Below, one piece after another: positions 1 to 8,713 of a DNA stretch of 59,063 nt (positions are counted from its first letter, which is position 1; each line of letters starts with the position of its first letter). Made by a program: the position numbers and the translations under genes. The notes beneath the pieces are model-generated. The model had not been told where the DNA came from, made no database searches, and saw only the letters and a list, made by a program, of their open reading frames with translations. The DNA lies in contig QWQG01000169.1 of the NCBI GenBank assembly GCA_003670925.1, forward strand, positions 1 to 59,063. Direction: 5' to 3'. This DNA comes from Planctomycetota bacterium (GTDB lineage: Bacteria; Planctomycetota; Planctomycetia; Planctomycetales; Planctomycetaceae).

Positions 1-896
1 ACGTGACGACGACCCGGCAACACCGTTGGCAGAGTAATCGTATCCGTCAGTCCGTTCGCAGAAATGAGTTCTTCGTAACGCGCAGCATTGCGGGCTCGTC
101 CTGCCGTCCAAGAATCTAGATGCCGCAGTTTTACACGCAGCACTGCAGCCTGCAATGCATCCAGACGGCTGTTGAAACCCACTTCTACATGGTTGTATCC
201 ACCCTTATCACCGTGGACTCGTAGGCGTTTCAGCCGCTCGGCAATTTCAGGATTATCGGTTGTCATGATCCCGCCGTCTCCAGCACCACCCAGATTCTTG
301 GTGGGGAAGAAGCTGAAGCAACCGACGGAACCCAACACACCTGCACGGCGACCTTGGTATTCAGCCCCGATCGCTTGAGCAGCATCTTCGATAATTGGAA
401 TGCCGTGCGCTGCCGACAAACGCCACAATGGATCCATCTCGGCACACTGACCAAAGAGGTGAACCGGCATGATGGCCGTTGTCTTCGATGTAATCGCGCG
501 TTCAACCTGTTCCGGGCAGATGTTGAAACTGTCCGGTTCGATATCAACCAGCACCGGAATCGCACCTACCCGATGAATGGCCCCAGCTGTCGCAAAGAAA
601 CTGAACGGGCTGGTGATGACTTCATCACCTGGTTTGACTCCAACGGCCAAGAGGGCCAAGATCAAAGCATCTGTTCCAGACGCGCAGCCGATGGCATATC
701 TAGAATCGCAGTAGGCAGCGATTTCCTGTTCCAGCAGCGTAACTTCATCACCCAAAATAAAATGTTGCATTTCGAAGCAGCGATCGACAGCTTCACGGAC
801 TTCGCTTCGAATCGTCTGGTACTGTGGCACCAAGTCGATGAAGGGAATCGGCTGAGATAATTCTGCAGAATGAGTGTGGGGTTGGCGGGCGGACAT
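1..896 (-). CDS. DegT/DnrJ/EryC1/StrS family aminotransferase, partial (C-terminus beyond window)
   Basis: A PLP-dependent sugar aminotransferase, the family that aminates nucleotide-linked keto sugars for surface polysaccharide or antibiotic sugars. The ATG is at 896 and the frame stays open to base 1, giving about 298 residues of a usual 370-400. Visible family marks are the N-terminal IPFIDLVPQYQTI segment, the substrate/PLP loop CASGTDALILALLAVGVKPG, the PLP-contacting EDAAQAIGAEYQGR and the Schiff-base lysine in FFPTKNLGGAGDGG, followed by RVHGDKGGYNHVEVGFNSRLD. The fold-type I signature is complete, so an active enzyme is expected if the missing end is intact. The sugar substrate cannot be told. 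The next gene upstream on this strand is 327 bp away, so it probably has its own promoter. Confidence 0.93.
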   Translation of the reverse strand, partial: MSARQPHTHSAELSQPIPFIDLVPQYQTIRSEVREAVDRCFEMQHFILGDEVTLLEQEIAAYCDSRYAIGCASGTDALILALLAVGVKPGDEVITSPFSFFATAGAIHRVGAIPVLVDIEPDSFNICPEQVERAITSKTTAIMPVHLFGQCAEMDPLWRLSAAHGIPIIEDAAQAIGAEYQGRRAGVLGSVGCFSFFPTKNLGGAGDGGIMTTDNPEIAERLKRLRVHGDKGGYNHVEVGFNSRLDALQAAVLRVKLRHLDSWTAGRARNAARYEELISANGLTDTITLPTVLPGRRH

Positions 897-1223
897 GAAG
901 CGACTCCATTCGCTGCTGTAGTTCAACGACTCGGGCTCGGCCTGAGTTGTGGTCGGAAGGTAAGGCTTTTGCGGGGACATTGTCAAGACGAACGAATCAG
1001 CAAAATTTGCTGATAAACGCCTGTCCAAAAACAACTTACAGCCACGCAGTTGCCAGATCACGCTCTCTCGTTATCGTCTCCTAGACTCGGTAAGTTGGAT
1101 CGATGATTCCGGATTTTCAGGGGCGGGAATGAATGATGGTAAGCGAAGGGGGCTGTTAGTAGTCAACCTAGAGCTTGCAGATTGCCTGGTTGTGCGTGAT
1201 TGCAAGCGGTTTCCCCCGTTGTT
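897..1223. other. Intergenic region, 327 bp
   Basis: No gene is seen. It separates the aminotransferase start from the stop of the large membrane protein gene, both on the minus strand, so it should hold the aminotransferase promoter. The only structure seen is the palindrome at 996-1014. Confidence 0.6.
996..1014. promoter_or_regulatory. Palindrome, possible operator upstream of the aminotransferase
   Basis: A 9-bp perfect inverted repeat, ATCAGCAAA/TTTGCTGAT around one central base, lies about 100 bp upstream of the aminotransferase start. The size and symmetry fit a dimeric regulator site, but there is no second copy in the window and no adjacent regulator gene, so the role is a guess. 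Confidence 0.3.
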
Positions 1224-3428
1224 TCAGGGCAGCGGTTCAGAAAATGTCAGCAGATCCTTGAAGTAAGTGCGAAAACGTCCGCCTCGCAGACTTCCGGAAA
1301 CCACCAGATCTCCCTCCGGCTCATCTGCGGCTGTGACCTGAAGCCATTTCCCACCCGTGATTCGGGCATCGTCAAGAAACATTCCCCGTGTTCGGGCGGT
1401 CTTCAGCGGGTAGGCGGATTCCCACAAAATTCTGGGTTCGCGACCGCTTTCCAAGACGATGGCGCGGCGATTGGTGTGGTCCGTGCGTTCCAAACCCAGC
1501 AACCAAGTGCTCGGCAAGGGCTCCTCGAATTCGCCAACCATGCGGCTCAGGTCTCCGTAACAAAACGCGAGAATTTCATCGTCCTGCCGCCGTTCAAGGA
1601 AAGCCCGCGCGACACCGTCCTGCAGCTGATCACAGACCGGCAGATTAGACGAATGCCGTTTCACACTGGATCGCCAAGCGGCTTCCAAGAAATTCTGCAT
1701 GTCCTGAGCCGGACGGCGGAAGTAGCGACTGACTTCACCGGCGAGCTGCTCCACATTCTCATTTGGTGGTTCAGAAATTGTGCAGCAGTGGGCTAGATCT
1801 AGCAGAAAGTCGTCCATGATCTCCGCGCCAGGATCCAGCGACGGCGGCTCAAACGGCTTACCCGCTGCGGCGTGACACGCTGCGGCGATCACTGCCGGCC
1901 GCTCGGATAAAGGGATCCGCGCCGCCACCTGCAGGCCGTCGAATGCCTGGATCGTGGCGGTGGCCGACATTCCGGCCACAGACTGGAGGAATCCGGCCAA
2001 GGCATTGACCGCCGTTTGCAGTTCATGCTGCTCGGAGTCCGATGGTGTCGTGCGAATTCCTTCCAGCGTTAGACGCAGATCAAAACGCTGTTCGAATCCG
2101 TCACGCCATTTTTGGAGATTGGCTTCGGTCGCGCCATGGATATGACTGGTGAAGAACGCTTCCAGCTGTCTGGCAATCACTTCTCGTTCTTCTCGAGTCA
2201 GCATGGCGGGGTCTGCCAGTTGTAGTCCGACAGATCGGTGATCGGCAAGGCAGCGATAAAGATAGACGCGATCGTATTCACTGCGGAGCGGCAACGCCGT
2301 AATCTGCCGTAGGCCGTTGCGCAGACTTTCGCCGGACATCGGGAAACAGTGAATCAATTCTGCTAGTTCCGCTCCCAGAATCCAGCCCGAACCGCGTTGC
2401 CGAAATCCCGTGCCGTAGATTCCCGCGACTTCTACCCCGATCACAGTCACCAGATCATGCAGGGTGGCAATGGCCTGGCGATCAATTGCATTTTCGATAA
2501 CCTTTTGAGCGCCGACTTTGCCAAGTTCTGTTGCTAGCCACCACGCTCCTAATGTCGCCGGGCTGGTCGCTGACAGCAGTCGTCCGGCATACAGTCCTCG
2601 CGAAAGGTACTTAAACCATGGGGCCGCTTTTTGATACACACCGTAGCTGGCAATCGCCTGTTGCATGTAGCCGTAAAGTTTGTTGACGTTGGAATGCTGC
2701 ACGCTAACGGGAAGCTGCTCAAGTAACACCAGCATATGCAGGCAGATGCGACTGGCGGCCCGCGCCAGTTGATCGAAGCTAGTTTCCAGCAGGGGATTCT
2801 GACTGCTTGGATTATAAATTTTTGCAACCCGTTGCATGAGTTGCAGGGTTTCATCGCGGATTGCATTCACATCCACTTTGTGGTTAACGGTGTAACCGTT
2901 GCGGCGAATTTTTTCGTAGACTCGTTCCGCTTCTGCTTCCAGAAGTTGCCGCACGCTGCGATCCTGTTCGCTCAGCTTCTGAAGTTGTCCCGAGGACTTT
3001 TCTGCATGCATATCTTCGAAGGGGTATTCGAGGAATTCATGAAACCTGGCAAACCGAGATGCCAGATCGCGCTCTCTTGCTTCCAGTCGTTCCGCCCGAA
3101 AAGACAGTTCGGTTTGCAACGCTTGGCGGACGCGATCAAACTCCTGCTGTTGTTCGAGCTGCCGATTCTGTTCGAAGGTCAGTTTCACCCGCAATGCCAC
3201 AATCTCCGGATCGTGATCGCGGAGGCGCGGCCAAAGCCAGAAAAGGCTGCTCTGCCCGATGGCCGCTGCCGCCATCAGAGCCCACCATGCAGGAGTCGCA
3301 GTTTGCAGGCTTGTCACGGTAACACCGATCATCGTGACCGATGCTGAAGTGATCAATGACGCAGCAATCCAGAATCGTCGGCTGGTCATTGAACGTATTC
3401 CCTGCAGCATTGCCGGACGATGAACCAT
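1224..3428 (-). CDS. Hypothetical membrane protein with coiled coil
   Basis: I do not recognise a family. The 734-residue product has two hydrophobic segments near the N-terminus (about residues 20-36 and 46-58), a charged, Gln/Glu/Arg-rich stretch at about 70-130 that should form a coiled coil, and then about 600 mainly helical soluble residues. The C-terminal 100 residues look beta-rich (SGSLRGGRFRTYFKDLL near the end). This suggests an anchored cytoplasmic protein. The start may be the first Met or Met14 (MTSRRFWIAA), which gives a more usual short N-terminus before the first helix. The upstream end abuts repeat copy A (3431-3560). No operon partner is evident. Confidence 0.75.
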   Translation of the reverse strand: MVHRPAMLQGIRSMTSRRFWIAASLITSASVTMIGVTVTSLQTATPAWWALMAAAAIGQSSLFWLWPRLRDHDPEIVALRVKLTFEQNRQLEQQQEFDRVRQALQTELSFRAERLEARERDLASRFARFHEFLEYPFEDMHAEKSSGQLQKLSEQDRSVRQLLEAEAERVYEKIRRNGYTVNHKVDVNAIRDETLQLMQRVAKIYNPSSQNPLLETSFDQLARAASRICLHMLVLLEQLPVSVQHSNVNKLYGYMQQAIASYGVYQKAAPWFKYLSRGLYAGRLLSATSPATLGAWWLATELGKVGAQKVIENAIDRQAIATLHDLVTVIGVEVAGIYGTGFRQRGSGWILGAELAELIHCFPMSGESLRNGLRQITALPLRSEYDRVYLYRCLADHRSVGLQLADPAMLTREEREVIARQLEAFFTSHIHGATEANLQKWRDGFEQRFDLRLTLEGIRTTPSDSEQHELQTAVNALAGFLQSVAGMSATATIQAFDGLQVAARIPLSERPAVIAAACHAAAGKPFEPPSLDPGAEIMDDFLLDLAHCCTISEPPNENVEQLAGEVSRYFRRPAQDMQNFLEAAWRSSVKRHSSNLPVCDQLQDGVARAFLERRQDDEILAFCYGDLSRMVGEFEEPLPSTWLLGLERTDHTNRRAIVLESGREPRILWESAYPLKTARTRGMFLDDARITGGKWLQVTAADEPEGDLVVSGSLRGGRFRTYFKDLLTFSEPLP

Positions 3429-3430
3429 CT

Positions 3431-3560
3431 GCAGGATGGAGATTCAGGTCCGTCGCATAGCCGTGAAACGTTTTCGAAGCGAAGACTATTGGGCATCGAA
3501 AGTTTTCCAGCGATGGACCGTTGTCTGGTGAACGTCTCGGACATGGATGTCCAAGCTACG
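3431..3560 (-). repeat. Dispersed inverted-terminal repeat, copy A
   Basis: A 130-bp element. Read on the minus strand it begins GTAGCTTGGACATCCATGTC at 3560 and ends with a degenerate partner, CTATGCGACGGACCTGAATC then TCCATCCTGC, near 3431. Both ends match those of copies B-E (34087, 36104, 48189, 57311), while the interior differs. Each end carries its own small palindrome around GGACATNNATGTCC. It fills the gap between the gpx terminator and the start of the membrane protein gene. Confidence 0.75.
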
Positions 3561-3588
3561 GAATCTCAGCACGTAACATCAAACAAAG

Positions 3589-3622
3589 AAACGCCAGCGA
3601 GACATTCAGCTCGCTGGCGTTT
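3589..3622 (-). terminator. Rho-independent terminator of the glutathione peroxidase gene
   Basis: Perfect inverted repeat AAACGCCAGCGAG/CTCGCTGGCGTTT with an 8-nt loop, flanked by A and T runs on either side. It lies 66 bp past the gpx stop on the minus strand and could work in both directions. Confidence 0.85.
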
Positions 3623-3687
3623 TCATGAAGTCGCAACACACAGTCGCCTGCAGCTTGCCGTTAAACAATCAATTATTTCATCGTCGC

Positions 3688-4236
3688 TTACTTCTTCAGT
3701 TCGGATTCAATGACACTGACTACTTCAACCGCATCCGGCTTTGTCTTCGTACTGAAGCGACCGGCGACCGTGCCATCCTTACTGATAACGAACTTTTCAA
3801 AGTTCCATTTCACGTCATCTTTGCTTTCGGCATTGGCCTTCAGAAACTTGTACAGCGGCGCCTGTTTTTCCCCGTTCACATCCACTTTGCTCATCATCGG
3901 AAATGTGACTTTGTACTTGTCGGTGCAGAACTTCTGAATGTCTTTTTCTGTGCCGGGTTCTTGGCCGCCAAATTGATTGCAAGGAATCCCAACGACGACG
4001 AGACCTTTTTCTTTGTACTTATCCTGCAACGCCTGAAGCTGTTCGTACTGCGGTGTCGCTCCGCACTTGCTGGCAACGTTCACGACCAGCAGCACTTTAC
4101 CCTTGTACTCGGAAAGTTCGACATCCTTGCCTTCAATGTTTTTGAGCTTGAAGTCGTGAATGGAGTCCGCTGCCATCGAGGTTGTCCCTACTACGCAAAT
4201 GATGCCAAGAGCCAGAGTTTGCCAGAATTTCGTCAT
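3688..4236 (-). CDS. Glutathione peroxidase family protein, exported
   Basis: A thiol peroxidase that reduces hydrogen peroxide or lipid hydroperoxides. The 182-residue protein starts with a signal peptide (MTKFWQTLALGIICVVGTTSMAA) and so should act in the periplasm. Peroxidatic Cys lies in NVASKCGATPQY, the Gln in GIPCNQFGGQEPG and the Trp/Asn in DVKWNFEKFVI, completing the Cys-Gln-Trp-Asn tetrad. KFCTDKYKVTFPM carries a likely resolving Cys, which points to a thioredoxin-type rather than a glutathione-dependent enzyme. The catalytic residue is Cys, not selenocysteine. Monocistronic, with a strong terminator downstream. Confidence 0.95.
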   Translation of the reverse strand: MTKFWQTLALGIICVVGTTSMAADSIHDFKLKNIEGKDVELSEYKGKVLLVVNVASKCGATPQYEQLQALQDKYKEKGLVVVGIPCNQFGGQEPGTEKDIQKFCTDKYKVTFPMMSKVDVNGEKQAPLYKFLKANAESKDDVKWNFEKFVISKDGTVAGRFSTKTKPDAVEVVSVIESELKK

Positions 4237-4489
4237 TTCATTTTCCCCTGAGAAAACCTTACCAAGACGACCGGCAACCGGAACACTTTACAAAAGTCGG
4301 ATACCCGCTTTCCTCACCCGGTGCCGTTACATCGTCGAACTTCGCCGCTATTGTTACCTCCAGTGGCGAATAGGCAAGCGTTCATCTGCTTTGCCGCCAT
4401 CCTCCATCCTTGAATTTTACGGAGACTGCCATAAAACAGGCGGAGTGTCCGGGGATGCTCGGCAGTTTTTCAGGAGTTCACGACAATTC

Positions 4490-5059
4490 ATGTCCAATCG
4501 ATGGGATTTGACTCGCGCGTCGCTGGCGCGGCACTTTTTCCTCGCAACCGTCCTTCAGGCTGGCGTGATTCTGCTGCTGGGCTTTACTTTTGGAGTGGTG
4601 TGCGGACATCCTGAGCCCACGGAAAAGTTGGAGTTGCCGACCGCTTTTCAGTATGGAACCATGTTTCTGGCGATTGGCAGTTGGTGCCTGCACGACGCAC
4701 AGACGAACGTCCGCCGAGAACGCCAACGTCGGTTTCGCATCGCATTGCTGCTGGCCCTGAGTACCGCAGTGTTGTTTGTGTCGGTTCAGTCTTACGGCAT
4801 GTGGGCACTCGTCAAATCCATTTCGCCCCAACTGGAAATGCAGACCAGCATCCACGGAATGGTCATCATGTTCGCGGCAATTCACGCCATGCATTTTATC
4901 GTCGCGCAGTCCATCCTGTTGTGGGTGACGCTCTCAGCCTTCACAGATCGCTACGACCACGAATACTCTTGGGGCGTCACCTTCGCCGCTTGGTGCTGGC
5001 ATGTCCTCGGCATCGTCTGGATTGCCATCCTGTGCATCTTTGCCATCGCTGCCGTCTAG
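4490..5059 (+). CDS. Haem-copper oxidase subunit III-like membrane protein
   Basis: A 189-residue protein with about five membrane helices, resembling the five-helix form of cytochrome c/quinol oxidase subunit III. Family-like features are the two-helix start, the charged loop DAQTNVRRERQRRFR, the HGMVIMFAAIHAMHFIVAQ helix and the C-terminal WCWHVLGIVWIAIL, which matches the WHF-D-VW end of subunit III. The ATG at 4490 is preceded by CAGGAG at 4471. It is an orphan: no subunit I, II or IV gene is in the window. It diverges from gpx across 253 bp. The family call is fairly safe; the partner oxidase is unknown. Confidence 0.8.
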   Translation: MSNRWDLTRASLARHFFLATVLQAGVILLLGFTFGVVCGHPEPTEKLELPTAFQYGTMFLAIGSWCLHDAQTNVRRERQRRFRIALLLALSTAVLFVSVQSYGMWALVKSISPQLEMQTSIHGMVIMFAAIHAMHFIVAQSILLWVTLSAFTDRYDHEYSWGVTFAAWCWHVLGIVWIAILCIFAIAAV

Positions 5060-5141
5060 ACCGCGTCGCCAACACGCCTCACATTGGCGGAGGCGGAACG
5101 TTTTTCGTGTCGATAAAGCTGCAAGGAGCGATATAACCGGA

Positions 5142-5330
5142 ATGCGTCCGCAAAAAAAACCAAATAACTTCGGCCTATTTGACATGCACGGCAATCTGTG
5201 GGGATGGTGTCAGGATGTGTATTCTGACACTGCTGACTACCAGCAAAATGTCACTGTGACCAATCCTTCCGCCGGCCGTAAATCGACGTATGATTGGGTG
5301 CTACGCGGCGGGTCATGGTGGTACAACGCC
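5142..5330 (+). pseudogene. Formylglycine-generating enzyme/SUMF1-domain fragment
   Basis: About 60 residues match the C-terminal core of the sulfatase-modifying-factor family: NNFGLFDMHGNLWGWCQDVY, then DWVLRGGSWW. The normal N-terminal two thirds and the final R..LGFR segment are absent, and the frame runs on into sequence that is antisense to the GAP1-like fragment. In the usual motif the residues are GNVWEWCQD; here W-E is replaced by W-G. This is a relic, probably cut by a rearrangement at about 5325. Confidence 0.75.
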
Positions 5331-5705
5331 GTCCCAGTGGTCCACGACAACACTTGCGTCAGCCAGCAGCCTTGCCGGGCCGGGAGTCAGATGCACAACG
5401 CTGTCAATCACAATGTGGTGAGCCAGCTTATTGCTGCGACCCGTGTAGTCTTGCCCTGCATCTGCCACCCGCGAAAGAACATGCAGTTTCTTGGCGGCAA
5501 TGCGCATCGTCACATGGGAGTAATTGACAGGGTTCAGCGATGACTGGGGATGATTGAGCGGGAATGCCTGCCGATAGCCGCTCATCGATGCGAGTCGTTC
5601 CGCGATATTCAGGGCCATCCCGGATGTGCTCACGACTGTCCAGAAGCCGCGACTTTCTTGTTTCAGGCCTTTTTCGGCCGATGTGTAAATGATTTCTTCA
5701 ATCAT
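5313..5705 (-). pseudogene. GAP1-like (GTPase-associated protein 1) N-terminal fragment
   Basis: The 130-residue frame begins MIEEIIYTSAEKGLKQESRG and includes NPVNYSHVTMRIAAKKLHVL, SRVADAGQDYTGRSNKLAHH and a terminal W-D-G. From memory this is the N-terminal domain of the GAP1 proteins that accompany a P-loop GTPase in predicted NTP-dependent conflict systems. Full GAP1 proteins are several hundred residues longer, and here the frame ends where the SUMF1 fragment begins on the other strand. With the broken GTPase at 6069-6475 upstream on the same strand, it appears to be the leftover of a once intact pair. Confidence 0.65.
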
Positions 5706-5727
5706 ACGATGTGATCTCCCATGCGCT

Positions 5728-5970
5728 TCACTCTGGCGGTCGCCTTAAGCCGAGAACTTCGGTGCAAAGTTGCCGCAACAGCGGAGTCGTCCCATGCAAT
5801 TCAGTCCATCCGAATATGTATTTCCAGTCCAGTTGTTCATGGTTATCCGCATCTTTTGTTGAACGAGGAATGCTGTACACATTGGTCGCAAGAGCCCCGA
5901 CGAGGACATACTTTACCGAGAGTGATTCGAGTGCCACCAGTGTTCGTCGAACTGCATCAAAGCTGTTCAT
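5728..5970 (-). pseudogene. Nucleotidyltransferase fragment with internal deletion
   Basis: The frame starts MNSFDAVRRTLVALESLSVK and contains YVLVGALATNVYSIPRSTKD-A-D, the nucleotide-binding G-x-[AS] and metal-binding region of small nucleotidyltransferases of the AbiEii/DUF6036 type. It then jumps to LDWKYIFGWTELHGTTPLL, which resembles the C-terminal end of the same family. The roughly 100 residues between are missing, so the protein is about 80 residues and not expected to be active. Its ATG overlaps the end of the small frame at 5957-6100, as in an operon. Confidence 0.6.
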
Positions 5971-6100
5971 TGATTGCATCCAACGGGCGGTAGCGATCCC
6001 CGTCGTCGATCCGCTTGGCGATTTCAAGTCGGCGGAAAATTTCGTTGTTGACCTGTTGTTCATTATACTCAGGGTAGCGCATGCGGATCCTCGTACTCAT
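5957..6100 (-). pseudogene. Small partner of the nucleotidyltransferase, remnant
   Basis: A short frame with RIRMRYPEYNEQQVNNEIFR and RRLEIAKRIDDGDRYRPLDA, charged and helical. Its stop overlaps the nucleotidyltransferase start by 14 nt, so the two were probably translated together. I cannot name a family. The upstream end runs into the broken GTPase-like frame, so the true start has been lost or moved. Confidence 0.4.
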
Positions 6101-6475
6101 GCAACTTGTGGTTGGCGATTGGATCAGCGTCTTCAAAACTGATTCCAAACTTCTGCCCTAAAATGGTTCGAAGCTGCCACAGTGATGCGGACAAGAAATA
6201 AGACTTGCCGGAACTTGGCGAACCCAAAATTGAAAAGAAAGCTAAAGGAAGTTCCCAGACATCACGAGGCAGACTCAGATGACATCGCGGACAAGCCAGC
6301 TCGAGCACGACTCACCTTTCGCATCGATCGCCTGCCCTGAGATGTCGCATTGAGTGGGAAGAAACCGCCGATGTCCTTCCGGCACATTGGGGTCATCCTG
6401 CAGGCTCGGATGTACGGAAATCCATTTCGTATCATACGATGGGAACTAAAACCAGCAGTGTGGACAGGTGATGTT
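6069..6475 (-). pseudogene. P-loop GTPase-like gene with zinc ribbons, frameshifted N-terminal remnant
   Basis: Read on the minus strand it encodes ITCPHCWF, a stop (TAG, bases 6446-6448), then KWISVHPSLQDDPNVPEGHR, RFLPTQCDISGQAIDAKGES-C-S. After a one-base deletion near 6300 it continues ELACPRCHLSLPRDVWEL and FFSILGSPSSGKSYFLSASL, breaking off after FEDADPIANHKLHEYED. Two CxxC ribbons plus a Walker A motif (GSPSSGKS) match, from memory, the GTPase encoded next to GAP1. With one stop, one frameshift and truncation before the rest of the GTPase domain, it is dead. Confidence 0.65.
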
Positions 6476-6479
6476 TGCT

Positions 6480-7369
6480 TGCAGCGATGCGGAGTCCGTG
6501 GACATGTTTGAGGTCACCTCATTCCCAAGCTGGAATATCGGGGTTGCCATGGAACGGAAATTTTTTTAACCGCACGAGAATTGCATGAAGAATCCCCGGA
6601 AAGCCCTCACCCTCGAAACAGTTATGGCAGTTAATTGCACCAAATCGCGGTTACGGGCCGTCAAATTCTGAGAATATGCAACATGATATTAGGTCTTTTG
6701 CGGGCCCACGTGGCGTGTCTCCGTGTTCGCAAAAATTCTAGGTGTGGCTGAATTCACGGCCGAAGCCGAGCGTATCCGGCGACAACTAAAAATCGCAAGC
6801 AATCCCACGCGGGCGAGACACTGGATGTTGGCAACGGCGGAGCCCCGGGTGTTTTGCCACGCTGGGGCAAAAAGGGGCAAGGGCGTGTAAGCGTGTTTGG
6901 TATTCTCGATATCTTCGTCAACCAGATTCAGCGAACATTTTTGTAATCTCTGCGTCTCTTGTTTACGGATTTACAATCGAGGCTGGACAGGCTCGTCAAG
7001 GTCTGCTGAATGTGAGCTATATTTTGGGGCAGGGCAGTGAGCGGGTGAACACACTTGTGTCTCCGGCTGAGTTGGATTGCGGGCTCTCCGGCAGCAATTT
7101 TGGCAATTCGTGGTGAGCATGTGCGAATCTTGCCGGAGAAACTGTGCGGAACGCGGTTGGTAAGGGAGTCACGGGGTGGAGTAGCTTCATTCGGGAAGTT
7201 CTTACAGGGAGTGGCTCGGCATTTGCGGTCAGCACGACTGTCGATCGGGACTTGTTGGCAAACGGCAGCGGTTCGTGCGGCAAATTGAGTGCATAAAAAT
7301 CGCGGTCCACAGCGTGAAGCATGGGATTCGTGAGTTTCAGCGGCAAATGTAAAGGCAAGGGAGCTAGGC
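6480..7369. other. Intergenic region, about 890 bp, no gene recognised
   Basis: Short frames occur on both strands, but none has family features or a convincing start. The stretch borders the decayed cluster and may be further eroded coding DNA. The right-hand part must hold the promoter and leader of the sigma factor gene. Confidence 0.5.
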
Positions 7370-8500
7370 ATGGTCAGCACAAGTCCAATGGTCGATTCAA
7401 AAAGCAACATGTATCAAAACGCTGAAGCACAATCGCTGTTGTCGGGGTTGCCTCTGCAGGGCAGTATTGGTCAAGATTCGCAGCATTTGAATCCTAGTTC
7501 GCGTCATGCTTGGAATTCCGCTGCGGAACGGAATGTCTGTCTGCTTGAGCGTGCCTTATTGGGCGAGAGTGTCGCGTGCTTGGCAAAAGCATTTTCGATG
7601 AGCAAAACGGCTGTGCACGGAGGGCTGATGGAAGCCCGCGTGCACAGGCTGACGGAAGCGGATGTTGCCTACATTGACAGCGACGAATTTCGTCAGCGAA
7701 ATGCGGAAAGCGTGATCTGCGATACGATGCCGGGATTGGATGAGGCGACGGTCGGTCGGGTTCCAACGGGCCTGCCGGGATATCTTGGTGAGTTGTATCG
7801 GGTGCCGTTGCTTACAAAGAAGCACGAGCAGTATTATTTTCGGCGGATGAATTTTCGGAAGTTCCAGTTTTCGGAGCTGCGGAACGAGTTGGATGTCAAT
7901 AAGCCGTCGGCTCGGATCGTATCAAAGCTGGAGTCATTGCTCGCAGAGATCACTGACATAAAAAACCTCTTGATTCGGTCCAATTTGAGATTGGTGGTCT
8001 CGATCGCCAAGCGGTATCTGAAAGCGAATACGGGTTTCTTCGAACTCGTGAGCGACGGCAATATCTCCTTAATCCGGGCGGTTGAAAAATTTGACTATGC
8101 TCGCGGATTCAAGTTCTCAACTTATGCATCGTGGGCCATTCTGAAAAACTTCGCACGATCAGTGCCAGCTGAACAGCAGCGACAGGACCGCTTCCGAACG
8201 GGCAACGACGAAGTGTTCGCGCAGTCGTCGGAGCAGAAAGGTTCATTCTTCATCGATGAGCACATGAATCTGACGCAGCGCGCCGTGATCCAAGAAATGA
8301 TGCAGGAACTTGACGGACGCGAGCAGAAAGTCATCGCTTGCCGCTTTGGCTTAAGTGCGGGGGAACAGCCGGAAACACTCGAGCAGGTTGGCAATCGTCT
8401 GGGGGTCACCAAAGAACGCGTCCGCCAGATTGAAGTTCGCACTTTGGAAAAACTCCGCCGGATCGCAGAACGCCGGGCGTTTGAAATTCCCGGGTTCTAA
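7370..8500 (+). CDS. RNA polymerase sigma factor, sigma-70 family (RpoD-like)
   Basis: A 376-residue sigma factor that directs core polymerase to promoters. Region 1.2 is seen at GYLGELYRVPLLTKKHEQYY; region 2 at LRLVVSIAKRYLKANTGFFE to YARGFKFSTYASWAILKNFA (2.4/2.3 with the melting aromatics); region 4.2 at LEQVGNRLGVTKERVRQIEV. The stretch between regions 2 and 4 is short (about 50 residues), so region 3 is reduced. The first 120 residues hold a helix-turn-helix-like segment (ESVACLAKAFSMSKTAVHGG) that is not usual in RpoD. The ATG at 7370 follows AAGGGAGC. It is probably a group 2 or accessory sigma factor rather than the primary one. Confidence 0.88.
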   Translation: MVSTSPMVDSKSNMYQNAEAQSLLSGLPLQGSIGQDSQHLNPSSRHAWNSAAERNVCLLERALLGESVACLAKAFSMSKTAVHGGLMEARVHRLTEADVAYIDSDEFRQRNAESVICDTMPGLDEATVGRVPTGLPGYLGELYRVPLLTKKHEQYYFRRMNFRKFQFSELRNELDVNKPSARIVSKLESLLAEITDIKNLLIRSNLRLVVSIAKRYLKANTGFFELVSDGNISLIRAVEKFDYARGFKFSTYASWAILKNFARSVPAEQQRQDRFRTGNDEVFAQSSEQKGSFFIDEHMNLTQRAVIQEMMQELDGREQKVIACRFGLSAGEQPETLEQVGNRLGVTKERVRQIEVRTLEKLRRIAERRAFEIPGF

Positions 8501-8686
8501 CGCGGTTCTGTGCGATCAGCGATCCGAGGCACTGAAGGGATCTGATCGGAGAACTCTCCTCCGCGCGGGTTTGCTTGAGTGTTTTATTGTCGGCGGACAG
8601 CGCAGATCGTGATTCCGGCATGTCGGCCACCTCATGGAACGGCACTTCCTTGGGTTCCGCTTGTGGTTTCAAACTTCGCGAACAAG

Positions 8687-8713
8687 AGCCCTGCGTTATT
8701 TAACCGCAGGGCT
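8687..8713 (+). terminator. Hairpin, likely terminator of the sigma factor unit
   Basis: Perfect 9-bp stem AGCCCTGCG/CGCAGGGCT with a 9-nt loop, followed by GTTTGCG. The T run is weak, so it may be an imperfect intrinsic terminator or an RNA-stabilising hairpin. Confidence 0.5.

Noticed and set aside
1200-1796. 198-codon plus-strand frame opposite the membrane protein gene
   Set aside because: Shadow of the minus-strand gene; no family features, no plausible ribosome site.
3688-4236. Selenocysteine version of glutathione peroxidase
   Set aside because: The active-site codon is a normal Cys codon and no in-frame TGA is present.
6689-7410. Several minus-strand frames before the sigma factor gene
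   Set aside because: No recognisable domain and they overlap the expected sigma factor promoter; may be eroded DNA.
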